A stretch of DNA of 64,000 nucleotides from Cliona cf. orientalis (GCA_963930775.1 OZ005690.1:2092225-2156224), one strand, 5' to 3'. Positions 1 through 12,700 are shown, numbered from the stretch's first letter. The notes: generated from the sequence alone by a model not told the origin. Numbers and translations are program-made.

Positions 1-1400
1 GCTCTCCTGCTGAGTAGTTCTCCAGGAGTCCTGTACTCTGGCTTATATACCATCAGCAGTTCCACACTACTTGTGGGTTTCATTAAACTATGCACATGCA
101 CACATTCCATTCTGACCACAGAGCTGTTTTTGTGAACAGCCTCAGAATCTTGATTAAGGTCATAAGGTCATAGTGTCACATGACTGGCTATATTGCCTGT
201 GCATGGAGAGAGAGGGGGCTGGTAATAATTACCTCCACACGTGTGCAATTAGGGATAAAGCAATCAGTTTGGTTTATCTGTCTATACACACATGTATGTT
301 TATGCAGATGATCTAGTGTAGACCACCTTCCAAAAATTATTGTTGATAAACAACTTTTTGCTGCATGTGAATCAAAAGAGTGATGCACTCTGACATATAT
401 ATATACCATCAGCAGTTCCATACTACTTGTGGGTTTCGTTAAACTATGCACATGCACACATTCCATTCTGACCACAAAGCTGATTTTGTGAATAGCCTTG
501 GAATCTTGATTATTAAGGCCATAGTATGGTTGTATATATCACAGTCTTTCCCTTGCAAAGAGGGGAGGGGTGGGGTCTAGTAATAATTATCCTGGCACAT
601 CTCTGAATTACTATGTTCTTGCAGATGATCTATTGTAGACCACCTTCCAAAAAGTATTTAAGAAAGAACACAATTCCTATTACATCTCTGACTCTCCCTG
701 AAGAGTTCTGTACTCTGACTTATATACCATCAGCAGTTCCATACTACTTGTGGGTTTCGTTAAACTATGCACACACATGCCATTCTGTCCATAAATCTAT
801 TTTTTATGAATAGCCTTGGAATCTTGATTGTTTAGGTTATAGTATCACATAATAGGCTATATATTGTAGCTTGTGCTGAGGTGGGCGGGGTCTCGTTGTA
901 ATTACCCCAATTAGGAATATAAAACTCCTTCTGTCTACTGCATGTTTTTTTTCTCGCAGATGATCTAGTGTAGATCACCCTCCAAAAATTATGGATAAAG
1001 AATCAGCCATTCCAAGTAGCTCTCCTGCTGAGTAGGTAGTGCTCCAAGAGTTCTGTACTCTGACTTATATACCATCAGCAGTTCCACACTACTTGTGGGT
1101 TTCGTTAAACTATGCACATGCACACATTCCATTCTGACCACAAAGCTATTTTATGAATAGCCTTTGGAATCTTGATTGTTTAGGCTATAGTGTCACATAA
1201 CTGGCTATATAATATTATAGCAACGCCCTTGTGCAGAGGTCTAGTAATAATTACTCCAAACGTGTGCATAATTAGGGATATAAAAATCGGTTGTCTACTG
1301 TTTTTACAGATGATCTAGTGTAGATCACCCTCCAAAAATTATGGATAAAGAATCAGCCATTCCCATTAGTAGTTCTCCAAGAGTCCTGTACTCTGACTTA

Positions 1401-1914
1401 TACCGTAGGTCGGGTTTTAATTGCAAGTATCTATTAATTGTGAATTGTGAGTTTTTCTACGTTTGTATAGGTAATAGTGAGGTTGTATGTTGAATTTGGG
1501 TAAAATAGCACTCTGAAATAGGTATTTGGTTCAAAAATTGTACGAGCGATAGCGAGTACAATTTGATGAACCAAATGCCTATTTCGGAGTGCTATTTATC
1601 CAAATTCAACATACAACCTCACTATCACAGGCTAATAGTATACATACACAAAGTCAGATCGGTATTTCAACTCAGAAGGGTATTTCAAACTCAGGTGCCT
1701 ATTTCACTTGTAATACTTGTAATTGGTATACAAGATTTGTACACATCAAAGTACAAGTATACTATTACGCAATTAATAGATTCGCAAACATAAACGTGCA
1801 CGTATACTGTAGTACGGTACGGGGTCGTCCATCGCAATTATTGGATTCGCAATTTGGCCTGACTTGCCTAGAACGCAATTATTAAACTACGCAATTAAAA
1901 CCAGTCCTACGGTA
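1401..1914. mobile_element. Palindromic TACCGTA element carrying a nested insertion
   Basis: Left end TACCGTAGGTCGGGTTTTAA and right end AACC..GTCCTACGGTA are inverted. Internally a short word (TTAATTGC and variants) recurs several times. The related copy at 3497-3707 is only 211 bp; this one is 514 bp because another hairpin sits inside it at about 1474-1625. Confidence 0.7.
1474..1625. mobile_element. Nested long hairpin inside the 1401-1914 element
   Basis: GTGAGGTTGTATGTTGAA at the left is matched by TTCAACATACAACCTCAC at the right. The arms are about 60 nt with few mismatches, around a centre containing GTACGAGCGATAGCGAGTAC. The short open frames over this stretch are shadows of the palindrome. 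Confidence 0.7.
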
Positions 1915-2158
1915 TACCATCAGCAGTTCCACACTACTTGTGGGTTTCGTTAAACTATGCACACACATTCCACTCTGACCACAAAGCTATTTTTTATGAA
2001 TAGCCTTGGAATCTTGATTATTTAGGCCACAGTGTCACATGACTGGAGGTGAGGCTGGTAATAATAATTACTCCACACACTTGCGCAATTTAAAAGGGAT
2101 AAAGTAATCTGTTCTGTTTGTCTGTCTACTGTGTATACTAGTGTCATGCAGCGCCTGT

Positions 2159-2770
2159 TTGGGGCGAGCCTGAGCTGAGCCTCTGAAAGTCTCTGTCAGT
2201 AGCTGAGACTCGAAAACTTTAACAAAGCTATATCACAATAGATCATGAAGACCACTGACACATATCCAAGCAGACAATGACAGACAGTTTCACAGTGCCG
2301 TGTAGGCATATACAGCTTGATAGTTCCCTCCACATGTACATAGTGTCTGCCAACTGCTGCCAATAGTCGAGAGAAAATTTGATTTTAGCTGCCTCTGTTG
2401 TCAGAGTCAGTTAGCAACACGTCTATCTTTATCGCGTTCTTCTCCTTGCGTTGTTGAGCTGACGACAAGCTCTGTCTCGCTCGCTCCTCCTTTAGAGCCC
2501 AGCACAGTACAGTATAGCTTGACTCGTACCAATGGTAGCTAGCTATCTTGTACTTTGTGCAGGCACGAGTGTAAATTTGCAATTCGCTAAATTAGAACGG
2601 CGTATATACGGCCTGTAGCCCAGGCATGAGAATGCGCAATAGAATATTTCGCGTTTATGCCCATAGAGCCATGCTGGGCATATATTTCGCATGACCGACA
2701 TACCATATATATATATACAATTCGTGCATAGCTGTACCGTTTATGTGGGGCTCGCTCAGGCTCGCCCCAA
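2159..2770. mobile_element. 612-bp element with 17-bp terminal inverted repeats
   Basis: TTGGGGCGAGCCTGAGC at 2159-2175 is the exact inverse of GCTCAGGCTCGCCCCAA at 2754-2770. The element interrupts an array unit just before the GCAG anchor at 2776. No transposase frame is visible, so it is probably non-autonomous. Confidence 0.7.
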
Positions 2771-3171
2771 TTAATGCAGATGATCTATTGTAGACCACCT
2801 TCTTGTTAATGATAAACAACTTCTAGCTGCTTGTAAACCACAGAGTGCTGTGCAGCACTCTGACTTATATACCATCAGCAGTTCCATACTACTTGTGGGT
2901 TTCGTTAAACTATTATTTGTATGTATTATGTTTATGCAGATGATCTAGTGTAGACCACCTTCCAAAAAGTATTAAGAGTTCATAAACAATTATTGACTGC
3001 CTGTGAGTCCGGGAGATATCAATCCCCAAAGACCTGTGCACTCTGACATATATACCATCAGCAGTTCCACACTACTTGTGGGTTTCGTTAAACTATGCAC
3101 ATGCACACATTCCATTCTGACCACATTGCTGTTCTTGTGTGAATAGCCTCAGAATCTTGATTATTTAGGCC

Positions 3172-3322
3172 CAGAGGAGGTTGGTCACGGATTCTAACTT
3201 GCCTCAGGCTGCAGTGTACGCCCACGCAACCCAGGTCAACCCGCTGAGTCGGCAAAAACAATACGAAGTGCGACAATAAATTTAAAACGTACATTCAGAG
3301 AAATCACGACCAACCTCCTCTG
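3172..3322. mobile_element. 151-bp MITE with 9-bp target duplication
   Basis: Ends CAGAGGAGGTTGGTC and GACCAACCTCCTCTG are inverted and flanked by the direct repeat ATTTAGGCC (3163-3171 and 3323-3331). A 9-bp duplication is typical of Mutator-like elements. Related insertions at the same place in other modules (about 5226-5375 and 7228-7375) have decayed right ends, so the insertion predates some module duplications. Confidence 0.75.
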
Positions 3323-3496
3323 ATTTAGGCCAAAGCATCATAATATCATATCTGGCTGTATATCATAGCCTCGAAGGAGAGAGTGAGAGGGTCTATTAAT
3401 TTTTCAATCGTTTGGTAAAGGGCAATAAATAATTTTTTAATTTTTTTTTTTAATTAGAAGGGTTGAAGGAAGACTGTCATGCACTTAGGTACAATA

Positions 3497-3707
3497 TACC
3501 GTAGGTCGGGTTTTAATTGCGAGTATCTATTAAATGCGAATTGCGAGTTTTTTTACGTATCGCAATTAATAGATTCGCAAACATAAACGTGCACGCATAC
3601 TATAGTACAGTACGGGGTCGTTGATCGCAATTATTGGATTCGCAATTTGGCCTGACTTGACTAGAATACAAGTATTAAACTACGCAATTAAAACACGTCC
3701 TACAGTA
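3497..3707. mobile_element. Palindromic TACCGTA element, short form
   Basis: Starts TACCGTAGGTCGGGTTTTAA, ends with an inverted, slightly decayed TCCTACAGTA. It contains repeated AATTGCGA-like words and an internal TACGGGGTCGTTGATCG. It is the uninterrupted relative of the element at 1401-1914. Confidence 0.7.
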
Positions 3708-4418
3708 TATTATAGCAGTCACTATAGACCCCACTAACACACTAGCGATCCTCTAATTAACTCATAATGATTGGAGTTGATGGGATGATAATTGCTACCA
3801 AGTTAATTTTCATATTGCAGATGATCTGGTGAGGATCATCTTCCAAAAATTTTAGCAATTGCTAAGCTACTAGTCATAAGACCTATAGCTGTGCACTCCA
3901 GCTTATATACAATCAGTTGCTCCACAATACTTGTGGGTTTCGTTGAACTATGCACACACATTCCATTCTGACCACAAATCTATTAAATTTTTATGAAAAG
4001 CCTTGGAATCTTGATTGTTCAGCTATAGTGTCACATAACAGGCTATATAATAATATTTTAGCATCACCCTTGTGCTGAGGTGGGTGGGGTCTGGTAGTAA
4101 TTACCCCAAACGTGCACAATTAAGATATAGAAATTGCTTCTGTATACTGTATATGTTTTTGCAGATGATCTAGTGTAGACCACCCTCCAAAAATTATGGA
4201 TAAAGAATCAGCCATTCCAAGTAGCTCTCCTGTTAAGTAGGGTCCTGTACTCTGACTTATATACCATCAGCAGTTCCACACTACTTGTGGGTTTCATTAA
4301 ACTATGCACATGCACACATTCCATTCTGACCACAAAGCTGTTTCTATGAATAGCCTTGGAATCTTGATTGTTGAGGCTACAGTATCACATAACTGGCTAT
4401 ATACTGTGCTTTATTGGC

Positions 4419-4740
4419 CATCGCCTAGCAACCAAAGTTTTTATAGGTAAATTGCCGGCTACCAGAGGGGTGTGGGTGATCATAGGGTAGGCCAATGATG
4501 AGAGGGGGGTCATGGGCCAATAAGACAGTTACAAGACCTTAATTGGGGTGCATGAGATGCATGGTCGTAACTGTCTTATTGGCCCATGACCCCCCTCTCA
4601 TCATTGGCCTACCCTATGATCACCCACACCCCTCTGGTAGCCGGCAATTTACCTACAGTTACAAGACCTTAATTGGGGTGCATTCGACCATGCATCTCAT
4701 GCACCCAATTAAGGTCTTGTAACTATAACTTGCAAGTCAG
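4419..4740. mobile_element. Fold-back element (CCTAGCAACCAAAG family)
   Basis: Starts with GCCTAGCAACCAAAGTTTTTATAGG, runs through GCCGGCTACCAGAGG, and folds back on itself: the TACCCTATGATCACCCACAC arm is inverted relative to GTGTGGGTGATCATAGGGTA. It ends in a palindrome around GACCATGCATCTCATGCACCC. Relatives lie at 35880-36058, 48484-48668 and 54605-54790, with a partial copy near 50319-50391. Confidence 0.7.
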
Positions 4741-7700
4741 TTGTCTGTTGGAAAAGGTAAATAGGTAGTGGCTCTCAGTGCTTAATTCAGTTATACTACA
4801 AGTCACAAAGGCTATCAGTTTATATAGTGACAGAGACTGGTGCCATTCCCTAACTTTTCTAGACAACTGACCTGCAAAGTACAGTATTATAGCATTGCCC
4901 TTGTGCAGAGGTCTGGTAATAATAATTACTCCAAAGACATGCACAATTAGGGATATAAAAACTGCTTGTCTACTGTATATATATATATATATATGTTTTG
5001 CAGATGATCTAGTGTAGACCACCCTCCAAAAATTGTTGACAACGACGTAGAATTCGCGTTATTATATCTATTTGTTCTCCTCCAAGGCTCCTGTACTCTG
5101 ACTTATATACCATCAGCAGTTCCACACTAGTTGTGGGTTTCGTTAAACTATGCACATGCACACATTCCATTCTGACCACAAAGCTGTTTCTGTGTGAACA
5201 GCCTCAGAATCTTGATTATTTAGACCCAGAGGAGGTTGGTCACGGATTCTTCTTTGCCTTAGGCTGCAATGTACGCCCTCGCAACCCAGGTCAACCCGCT
5301 GAGTCGGCAAAAACAATACAAAGTGCGACAATAAAAATAAATTAATGCAACTTCCGAGAACTCGTTAAACCTCTGATTCAGGCCATAGTATTATGCCTGG
5401 CTGTATATCATAGCCTCTAGGGAAGGGGTGAGAGGGTATATTAAATTTTTAATCGTTTGGTAAGGGCGACAAATAATTAAGTTTTTAATTAGAAGGGCCA
5501 AATTTTTAGAAGGCATGGTATTATGACTACCATAAGCCGCATCAATTTTGTTTATAAATTTTTTGTGTTAGAAATATTATTCATGTAACAATATTTTTGT
5601 CAACTTCAAGTGTGCGCCATATCATAATATTATTTTCACGCTAACAAATCTTTCATCACTTTGTGCAAAATGAAAATTTAACAACGAAAATTTCGTAAAT
5701 TACGGTATGCATCAAGACCACTAGTAGCAAAAGCCTCGACTCAAGGTTATGCATTTTGGTACAACATGGCCAGAGCCATTCACACACAAATCATCCTCTA
5801 ATCAACTCATAATAGTTTGGATTTGATGGGATGATAATTGCTACCAAATTAATTTTTACATAGCAGGTGATCTGGTGCAGATCATCTTCCAAAAATTTTT
5901 TTGAATTGAAAAGTTATCAAATTGGTCTCTTTCACTAGCTACTTACAGCCTTGTGCACTCCAGCTTATATACAATCAGTTACTCCACACTACTTGTGGGT
6001 TTCCTTAAACTATCCACGCATGTTCCTTTGTGAGATAAGTAGGGTCTAGGCAATAAGATATGAATCTCATTAAAATGTTATGAATATCATTAACATTTGC
6101 TGTCCCGCTATGTATGAACAAGCTGATTTGACCAAGAAATCAGTGCAAGACTCCTCCAGAACACTGAGCCTTGATAAAATGAAGCCATGATGGTGGTTCT
6201 TACCAACTATGAAGCAAGAGAAGCTCTTTTTCTTTGCTCCTTGTCATGGACAGCTACTGCTGAATAACGTGATTATAAATGTAGGCTTGGTGGGTCACGT
6301 GCTGTGGTTTTTAATTAATTTTTTTTTTCAAATCTCAGAAATAAACGGTCAGTGGGTCCAAGAAACATGAAATCAAATTGATGTGGCCTTATAGGACTGT
6401 AACAGCCTGACATGTAGCTATTGGATGATAATATCATAATAAAACAATATTATTACAATGAAAATCAGTTTGGTGATCGTTAATTGTGTATATACATTAG
6501 TTGAAGGAATACTTTCATGCATGCACTTTGGTGCAACATATATAGCAGTCACTACTGACTCATTAACACACTAATGACCCTCTAATTAACTCATAATAGT
6601 TCGAGTTGATGGGATGATAATTGCTACCAAGTTAATTTTCATATTGCAGATGATCTGGTGAGGATCATCTTCCAAAAATTTTAGCAATTGCTAAGCTACT
6701 AGTCATAAGACCTATAGCTGTGCACTCTGGCTTATATACAATGAGTTGCTCCACACTGCTTGTGGGTTTCGTTGAACTATGCACACACATTCCATTCTGA
6801 CCACAAATCTATTAAATTTTTATGAAAAGCCTTGGAATCTTGATTGTTTAGGCTATAGTGTCACATATCTGGCTATACATGTATATTATAGCATCACCCT
6901 TGTGCTGAGGTGGGTGGGGTCTGGTAGTAATTACCCCAAACACTATATACACAATTAGGATATAGAAATTGCTTCTGTCTACTATATATTATTTTTTGTG
7001 CAGATGATCTAGTGTAGATCACCCTCCAAAAATTATGGATAAAGAATCAGCCATTCCAAGTAGCTCTCCTGTTTAGTAGTGCTCCAAGAGTTCTGCACTC
7101 TGACTTATATACCATCAGCAGTTCCACACTACTTGTGGGTTTCGTTAAACTATGCACATGCACACATTCCATTCTGACCACAGCTCTGTTTCTATGTGAA
7201 TAGCCTCAGGATCTTGATTATTTAGGCCCAGAGGAGGAGGTTGGTCACGGATTCTAATTTGCCTCAGGCTGCAATGTACGCCCACGCAACCCAGGTCAAC
7301 CCGCTGAGTCAGCAAAAACCATACGAAGTGCGAAAATAAAAAGCACATTCCAAGAAAATCGTTAAACCTCTCATTCAGGCCATAGTGTCATAATGTTATG
7401 TCTGGCTGTATATCATATAGTGAGAGCGTCTACTAATTTTTCAATCGTTTGGTAAAGGGTGACGAATAATTAGAAGGGTCAAATTTTTTTGAAGGCATGG
7501 TATTATGACTGCCGTAATTCGCATTAATGTTGTTTGCAAAATCTTTGTTAAATATTCGTGTAACAATATTTTCGTCAACTATATACAAGCGCGCACCATG
7601 TATTTGCTGTATAAGTTAGTACAGGTGCATAAAATTAATTTAAATCAGTTACTCCACACTATTTGTGGGTTTCATTAAACTATGCACACACATCCTTTTG

Positions 7701-9252
7701 TAACTAGAATCCCTTTTTTGTCCGTAAATATTGTAGATCTAAACAAGCAGTATTCCTGGGGGTATAAAAAGCCGTTTTTGTACCATGGGTACTGTTATTC
7801 GCGTTAATTTTGTATGCAAAATTTTTGTGCTAGAAATATTCATAATAATACTTTCGTCAACTTAAAGCGCATGCCATATTATATTCAATGTATAAGTTAG
7901 TACAGGTAAAATATCATTGCGTAAAACGTTCTTTTGTCACACAATTTTCACAAACTACGTATACAGTACGACCAACTTGACTTAAGTGGACAATGTCATG
8001 CATTTTGGTACATAGCAGTCACTACTGACCCATTAACACACTCATGCTCCTCTAATCAACTCAAGTTGATGGGATGACAATTGCTACCGAGTTAATTTTC
8101 ATATCACAGATGATCTGGTGAGGATCACCTTCCAAAAATTTTTAATCACCTCAATGTTGTAAAATTTTTGCTAGTTACAGAGTTGTGCACTCTGGCTTAT
8201 ATACAATCAGTTGCTCCACACTACTTGTGGGTTTCGTTAAACTATGCACACACATTCTTTTGTGACTATAATCGCTTTTTTTGTCCATGAATAGCGTTGA
8301 TCTAAACAAGTAAAATGGGCAGTATACCAGGGCGTATAAATAGCTGTGTTTGTACCATGTAAAATATTTTCGCGTAAATATTTTTCGTCACTTCGTGCTA
8401 GATAAATAATTTCAACAATAATTTTTTTTTACAAATTATGGTATGCATTAAGACCACCAATGAAAGCCTTGACTCAAGTGGACAATGTCATGCATTTTGG
8501 CATAATAATATTATAGCAGTCACTACTGACCCATTAACACACTAGTGCTCCTTTAATTAACTCGGAGTTGATGGGATGATAATTGCTACCTAGTCAATTT
8601 TCTTTCATTTGCAGATGATCTGGTGAGGATCACCTTCCAAAAATTTTTATCATCTTCAAGTTGCCAAGCTATTGATTAGCTTGATCTATATTAGCTCTGC
8701 ACATTTTGGCTTATATACAATCGGTTGATCCACACTACTTGTGGGTTTCGTTAAACTATGCACACACATTCTTATGTGACTACAATCTTTTTTGTCAGTG
8801 AATAGCATTAAGTAAAATGGCCAGTATACCTGGCGGTATAAAAAGCTGTTTTTGTACCATGGTTACCGTAATTCACGTAAATTTTGTTTGCAAACTTTTT
8901 GCGTTGGAAAAATTCATGTAATAATATTTTCGTCAACTTCAAGTGTGCCATATATTCGTTGTATAAGTTAGTACAGGTAAAATCTTTTCGAATAAAAAAA
9001 AATTGTCTATTTGCGTGCAAAATGAAAATGTAACACAATGTAACACTATAGCAGTCACTACTGACCCATTAACACTAATGCTCCTCTAATCAATTCACAA
9101 TAGTTGGAGTTGATGGGATGATAATTTCGCAAATTATGGCATGCATTAAGACCACCAGTGAAAGCCTTGACTTGAGTAGTTGATGTCATGGTACAATGTA
9201 GCAGTCACTACTGACCCATTAATACACTAATGATCCTCTAATCAACTCATAA

Positions 9253-9432
9253 TACCGTATAGCCGGAAAAATTGGTGGGATATAAATTTGGTGGTTGAGC
9301 CCAAAATCGCATTACAAGAAATTTGGCAGTTCGGTACGGGATCGCCATACATATATATGCGAGTAAGAAATTTTGGCGGATTTTAATTTGGCGGTTGTAA
9401 TATAGACCGCCAAATTTTCCGGCTATACGGTA
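9253..9432. mobile_element. Palindromic TACCGTA element (AATTTGGCGG word)
   Basis: TACCGTATAGCCGGAAAA at the left is matched by TTTTCCGGCTATACGGTA at the right. The word AATTTGGCGG recurs inside, with a central GGTACGGGATCGCCATAC. Relatives are at 12268-12474 and, degenerate, at 62098-62320. Confidence 0.75.
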
Positions 9433-10620
9433 GTTGGAGTTGATCGGGTGATAATCTTCGTAAATTATGGGTATGCATTAAGACCACCAGTGAAAGCCTT
9501 GACTTGAATAGTTGATGCCATCCATTATGGTGCAATAATCTTATAGCAGTCCCTATTGCCATTAACACACTAATGCTCCTCTAATCAACTCATAATACAT
9601 GGGAGTTCATGGAATGATAATTGCTACCAAATTAATTTTCATATTGCAGATGATCTGGTGAGGATCACCTTCCAAAAATTTTTGATCATCTAGAAATCGC
9701 CAAGTTACTAGTAATAAGATCTATAGCTGTGCACTCCAGCTTATATACAATCAGTTGCTCCACACTACTTGTGGGTTTCGTTAAACTATGCATACACATT
9801 CTTTTGTGACTATAATCACTTTTTTGTCTGTGAATAGCATTGAGTAAAATGGCCAGTATACCTGGCGGTATAAAAAGCCGTTTTTGTACCATGGCTGCCA
9901 TACTTCGTGTTAATTTCATTTGCCAAATTTGTGTTAGAAATATTCGTGTATTAATATTTTCATCAACTTCAAGCACGCACCATATTATATTTGTTGTATA
10001 AGTTAATTAGTAGGTAAAATCTTTTCAAATAAATCTTTTCAAATAAAAAAAATTGTCAATTTGTGCGCAAAATGAAAATTTAATACTATAGCAGTGACTA
10101 CTGACCCATTAACGCACTAGTGCTCCTTTAATTAACTCATAATAGTTCGAGTTGATCGATGATAATTACTACCAAATTTATTTTCATATTGCAGATGATC
10201 TGGTGAGGATCACCTTCCAAAAATTTTTTGGAAATTTAAAAATTGTCCAGTATCTAATCTGCAGATGCAATAACAGTGTGCACTCCCGCTTATATACAAT
10301 CAGTTGCTCCACACTACTTGTGGGTTTCGTTAAACTATGCACACACACATTCTTATGTCACTTTACAATCAATATTTGTGTACCAATATTTTGTCAACTT
10401 CAAGCAGTGCCATATATTCACTGTATCATGTACATGTAGTTGAAATGCTACCAAGCTAATTTTCCTTCATTTGCAGATGATCTGGTGAGGATCACCTTCC
10501 AAAAATTTTGAATATCGAAAAATCGCTAAACTTCTAGTTAGTAGATCTATACATCTGCACTCTGGCTTATATACAATCAGTTGCTCCACACTACTTGTGG
10601 GTTTTGTTAAATTATGCATA

Positions 10621-11329
10621 TATTCTTTTGTGACTATAATCCTTTTTTATTTTTGTCCATCAATAGTTTTTGTTTGGTGTATAGCTTAGATCTAAGCAAG
10701 CTAAACGGACCCCATGCAGTATACCTGGGGGCATAAAAAGCTGTTTTCGTACCATGGCTACTGTAATAATAATTTATGTTCGTTTCATTTGCAAAATTTT
10801 TGTGCTTGTGAAACAATATTATTATGATCGTCAATATCAAGCGCCTGCTATATTATATTCCCTGTATAAATTTGTACAGGTAAACTAGTTTCGCATAAAA
10901 AACTTTCATCACTTGGTGCAAAACGAAAATTTAACAATGAAAAATTCGCAAATTATAGTATCTATGTAACTATTACCATGTTCATATGTTATCAAAAATA
11001 ATTAATATTGACTGTTAGGGAAGGAAAAGTAGACATCCAATAGTCTAGAAATCATTTGAGCAGTGACTCTGTGTACCACTAACTAGATTACAAAAGCTTT
11101 AAATTAGTGAAATTTTTGTTGTTAATTGGCACAAAGTGATGAAAACAGTTTACATGTACTAATTTATACAGCAAATATATGGCGCACGCTTGAAGTTGAC
11201 GAAAGTATTGTTACCTGAAAATTTAATTCTAACACAAAAATTTTGTGAACAAATTAACGTGAACGATGTATGTTGCTATATAATAGTAGCTTGTGGGTAG
11301 CATATGGTATTCCAAAGAGTGCATATCAC
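10621..11329. other. Array-edge non-coding stretch
   Basis: AT-rich DNA with fragments of the array's intermodule DNA (TATAAAAAGC ... ACCATGG near 10733-10757, and in inverse order near 11110-11260). No module hairpins and no gene were recognised. Confidence 0.5.
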
Positions 11330-11512
11330 ATACATAGTTCAATGAAACCCACAAGTAGTGTGGAGTGGGTGATAGTTTATAAGCCAGAGGCCTCCTGCAA
11401 GGGAGTAGCCATGAGACGAGCATCATCAGAACCATGCTGATGTTCTATGACAACAATAGAACAAATTTTTGGAAGACAGTCTACACTATTGTGGATTGTC
11501 TGCAACAATATT
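11330..11512 (-). repeat. Inverted copy of the array module
   Basis: The same module in the opposite orientation: block 2 (AACCCACAAGTAGTGTGG on the + strand, then TATAAGCC) lies near 11345-11385 and block 1 (TTTTTGGAAG ... GTCTGCA) near 11465-11505. It is more diverged than the direct copies and marks the end of the regular array. Confidence 0.75.
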
Positions 11513-12267
11513 GAGTGTTTTTAACCCTCGGCGCATGCGCGAGGGGTACGGTAGTCGTTCTGTGTGTGTGTGTGTGTGTCTGTCTGTTATCACGCCAGCT
11601 GCTACATACCTGGTTAATACGATGCAAACAAGACGCCATTAGGCGTTCTACGGCATTTTCAAGGTCTGATTTGTGTGGATTTCGTTGAAAACGCTTCGTT
11701 CAAAAGTTCTGGCGACATTTGCTGACCACCATGGCCTTCTTCGCTTCTTGACCAGCTCTCGATTGATGAAAGAGACAGCGATGGCTTCATTTCAAGATTA
11801 GTAGTGTGTAGTTCTAGCGATAGTTCTTAAAACTTGACTGACTCTTCACCGATCTCAGTAGGCTATCAACTATGCTTCTTGGCTTTACTTTGTATAATAT
11901 TTAGATCTGCTGATCTGGCATGCACGTGGTACTATTGCGTAATACCGTGCAATCGCATTCTTGTGGCTACAGAGTAATAGTACCACTGTTGCTTGGCTTA
12001 TATACATGACAGCTTGCAAATTTGCAACATGCAGACTAGCTATTGCTATTGCGCCGAGGGTTTTGCACTATAGTGCTTCATTTGGGTTGGGACTGGTTTA
12101 TTTGGAAGCTGTTGTTAAATTAATGAAAGTTGTATTAATTTCGTATGCCAATAATATTCCATGCTGTACTTCATCTAAAAGAATATGAAAAAACGATTTT
12201 GAAAATGTGTGCTTTAATGGTAAAGGTCGTCATTTGCTCCATATATACAAGAATTCGTAAATACATG
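11513..12267. other. Non-coding stretch with (GT)n tract
   Basis: Contains CCCTCGGCGCATGCGCGAGGGGTA followed by ACGGTAGTCGTTCTGTG, which is the inverse of a motif found between most of the secreted-protein genes, then a (GT)n tract near 11561-11578. GGTAAAGGTCGTCATTTG occurs at about 12220. No credible coding exon was seen on either strand. Confidence 0.5.
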
Positions 12268-12474
12268 TACCATATAGCCGGAAAATTTGGCGGTTTGGTA
12301 GTCTATATTACAACTACCAAATTAAATCTGCCAACATTTCCTACTTGCTTATATACGTAACTATGGTGATCCTGTACCAAACCACCAAATTTAAATCTGC
12401 CAATATTCTTGCAATAGTGATTTTGGGTTCAACTGCCAAATTTAATTCCCGCCAATATTTCCGGCTATACAGTA
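12268..12474. mobile_element. Palindromic element (AATTTGGCGG word)
   Basis: Left end TAC.CATATAGCCGGAAAATTTGG, right end CCGGCTATACAGTA. The internal words are inverted copies of the 9253-9432 element with decayed ends. Confidence 0.65.
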
Positions 12475-12601
12475 TCATACATTAAATTGGATCACTCATT
12501 GTCTTCGATCAACTACAGCACAGTATGTACTGTATTAGAACCCTACAGTTTCCAGCCCCCTAATAAATATCACCATAACACTGCTATAATATTATAATAT
12601 T

Positions 12602-12700
12602 GCAGATGATCTGGCTTATATAGCACCGTGCTCTGGCTTATATAGCAGCAGCTCTTCCACACTACTTGTGGGCTTCGGTAAAACTATGTGCACGCATGAT
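12602..12700 (+). repeat. Degenerate array module
   Basis: GCAGATGATCTGG is followed almost at once by CTCTGGCTTATATAG and the CCACACTACTTGTGG hairpin, so the spacer is nearly lost. It is the last recognisable module before the (CT)n tract. Confidence 0.7.

Larger units (their letters stand above)
1..10620 (+). repeat. Tandem array of two-block hairpin modules
   Basis: About 18 direct modules. Block 1 starts with GCAGATGATCT and runs to CCTTCCAAAAATT. A variable spacer of roughly 40-90 nt follows. Block 2 runs from about CACTCTGRCTTATATAC through CCACACTACTTGTGG to GTTTCGTTAAAC and a CA-rich tail. Block 1 anchors are near 304, 621, 956, 1307, 2776, 2936, 3817, 4161, 5000, 5863, 6646, 7000, 8107, 8611, 9646, 10191 and 10473; an isolated 3' block lies at 1-120 and another near 1918-1990. 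Subfamily A has GATCTAGTGTAGA and ACCATCAGCAG; subfamily B has GATCTGGTGAGGATC and ACAATCAGTTG. A units repeat every 317-351 bp and often carry TATAAAA about 30 nt before GCAG. Short open frames here are repeat translations: spacer length changes break the frame and A copies have TAG in frame. Function unknown. Confidence 0.85.

Noticed and set aside
188..11435. Short frames of 60-100 codons in the module array (CGFR, VDLGCVGVHCSLR and others)
   Set aside because: They recur because the repeat recurs; spacers change length and stops appear in sister copies, so no protein is conserved.
1..12600. Further SBF exons (GRAM, phosphatase-like, PH) to the left of exon 17
   Set aside because: No minus-strand segment with family motifs and splice sites was found; they are assumed to lie outside the window.
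1..12700. CRISPR-like interpretation of conserved blocks with variable spacers
   Set aside because: The genome is animal (spliced genes), blocks are long and diverged, spacers differ in length, and there are no cas genes.
1..12700. 5S rRNA or tRNA array
   Set aside because: No tRNA cloverleaf, no 5S internal box set, and no CCA-type or T-run terminators at consistent places.
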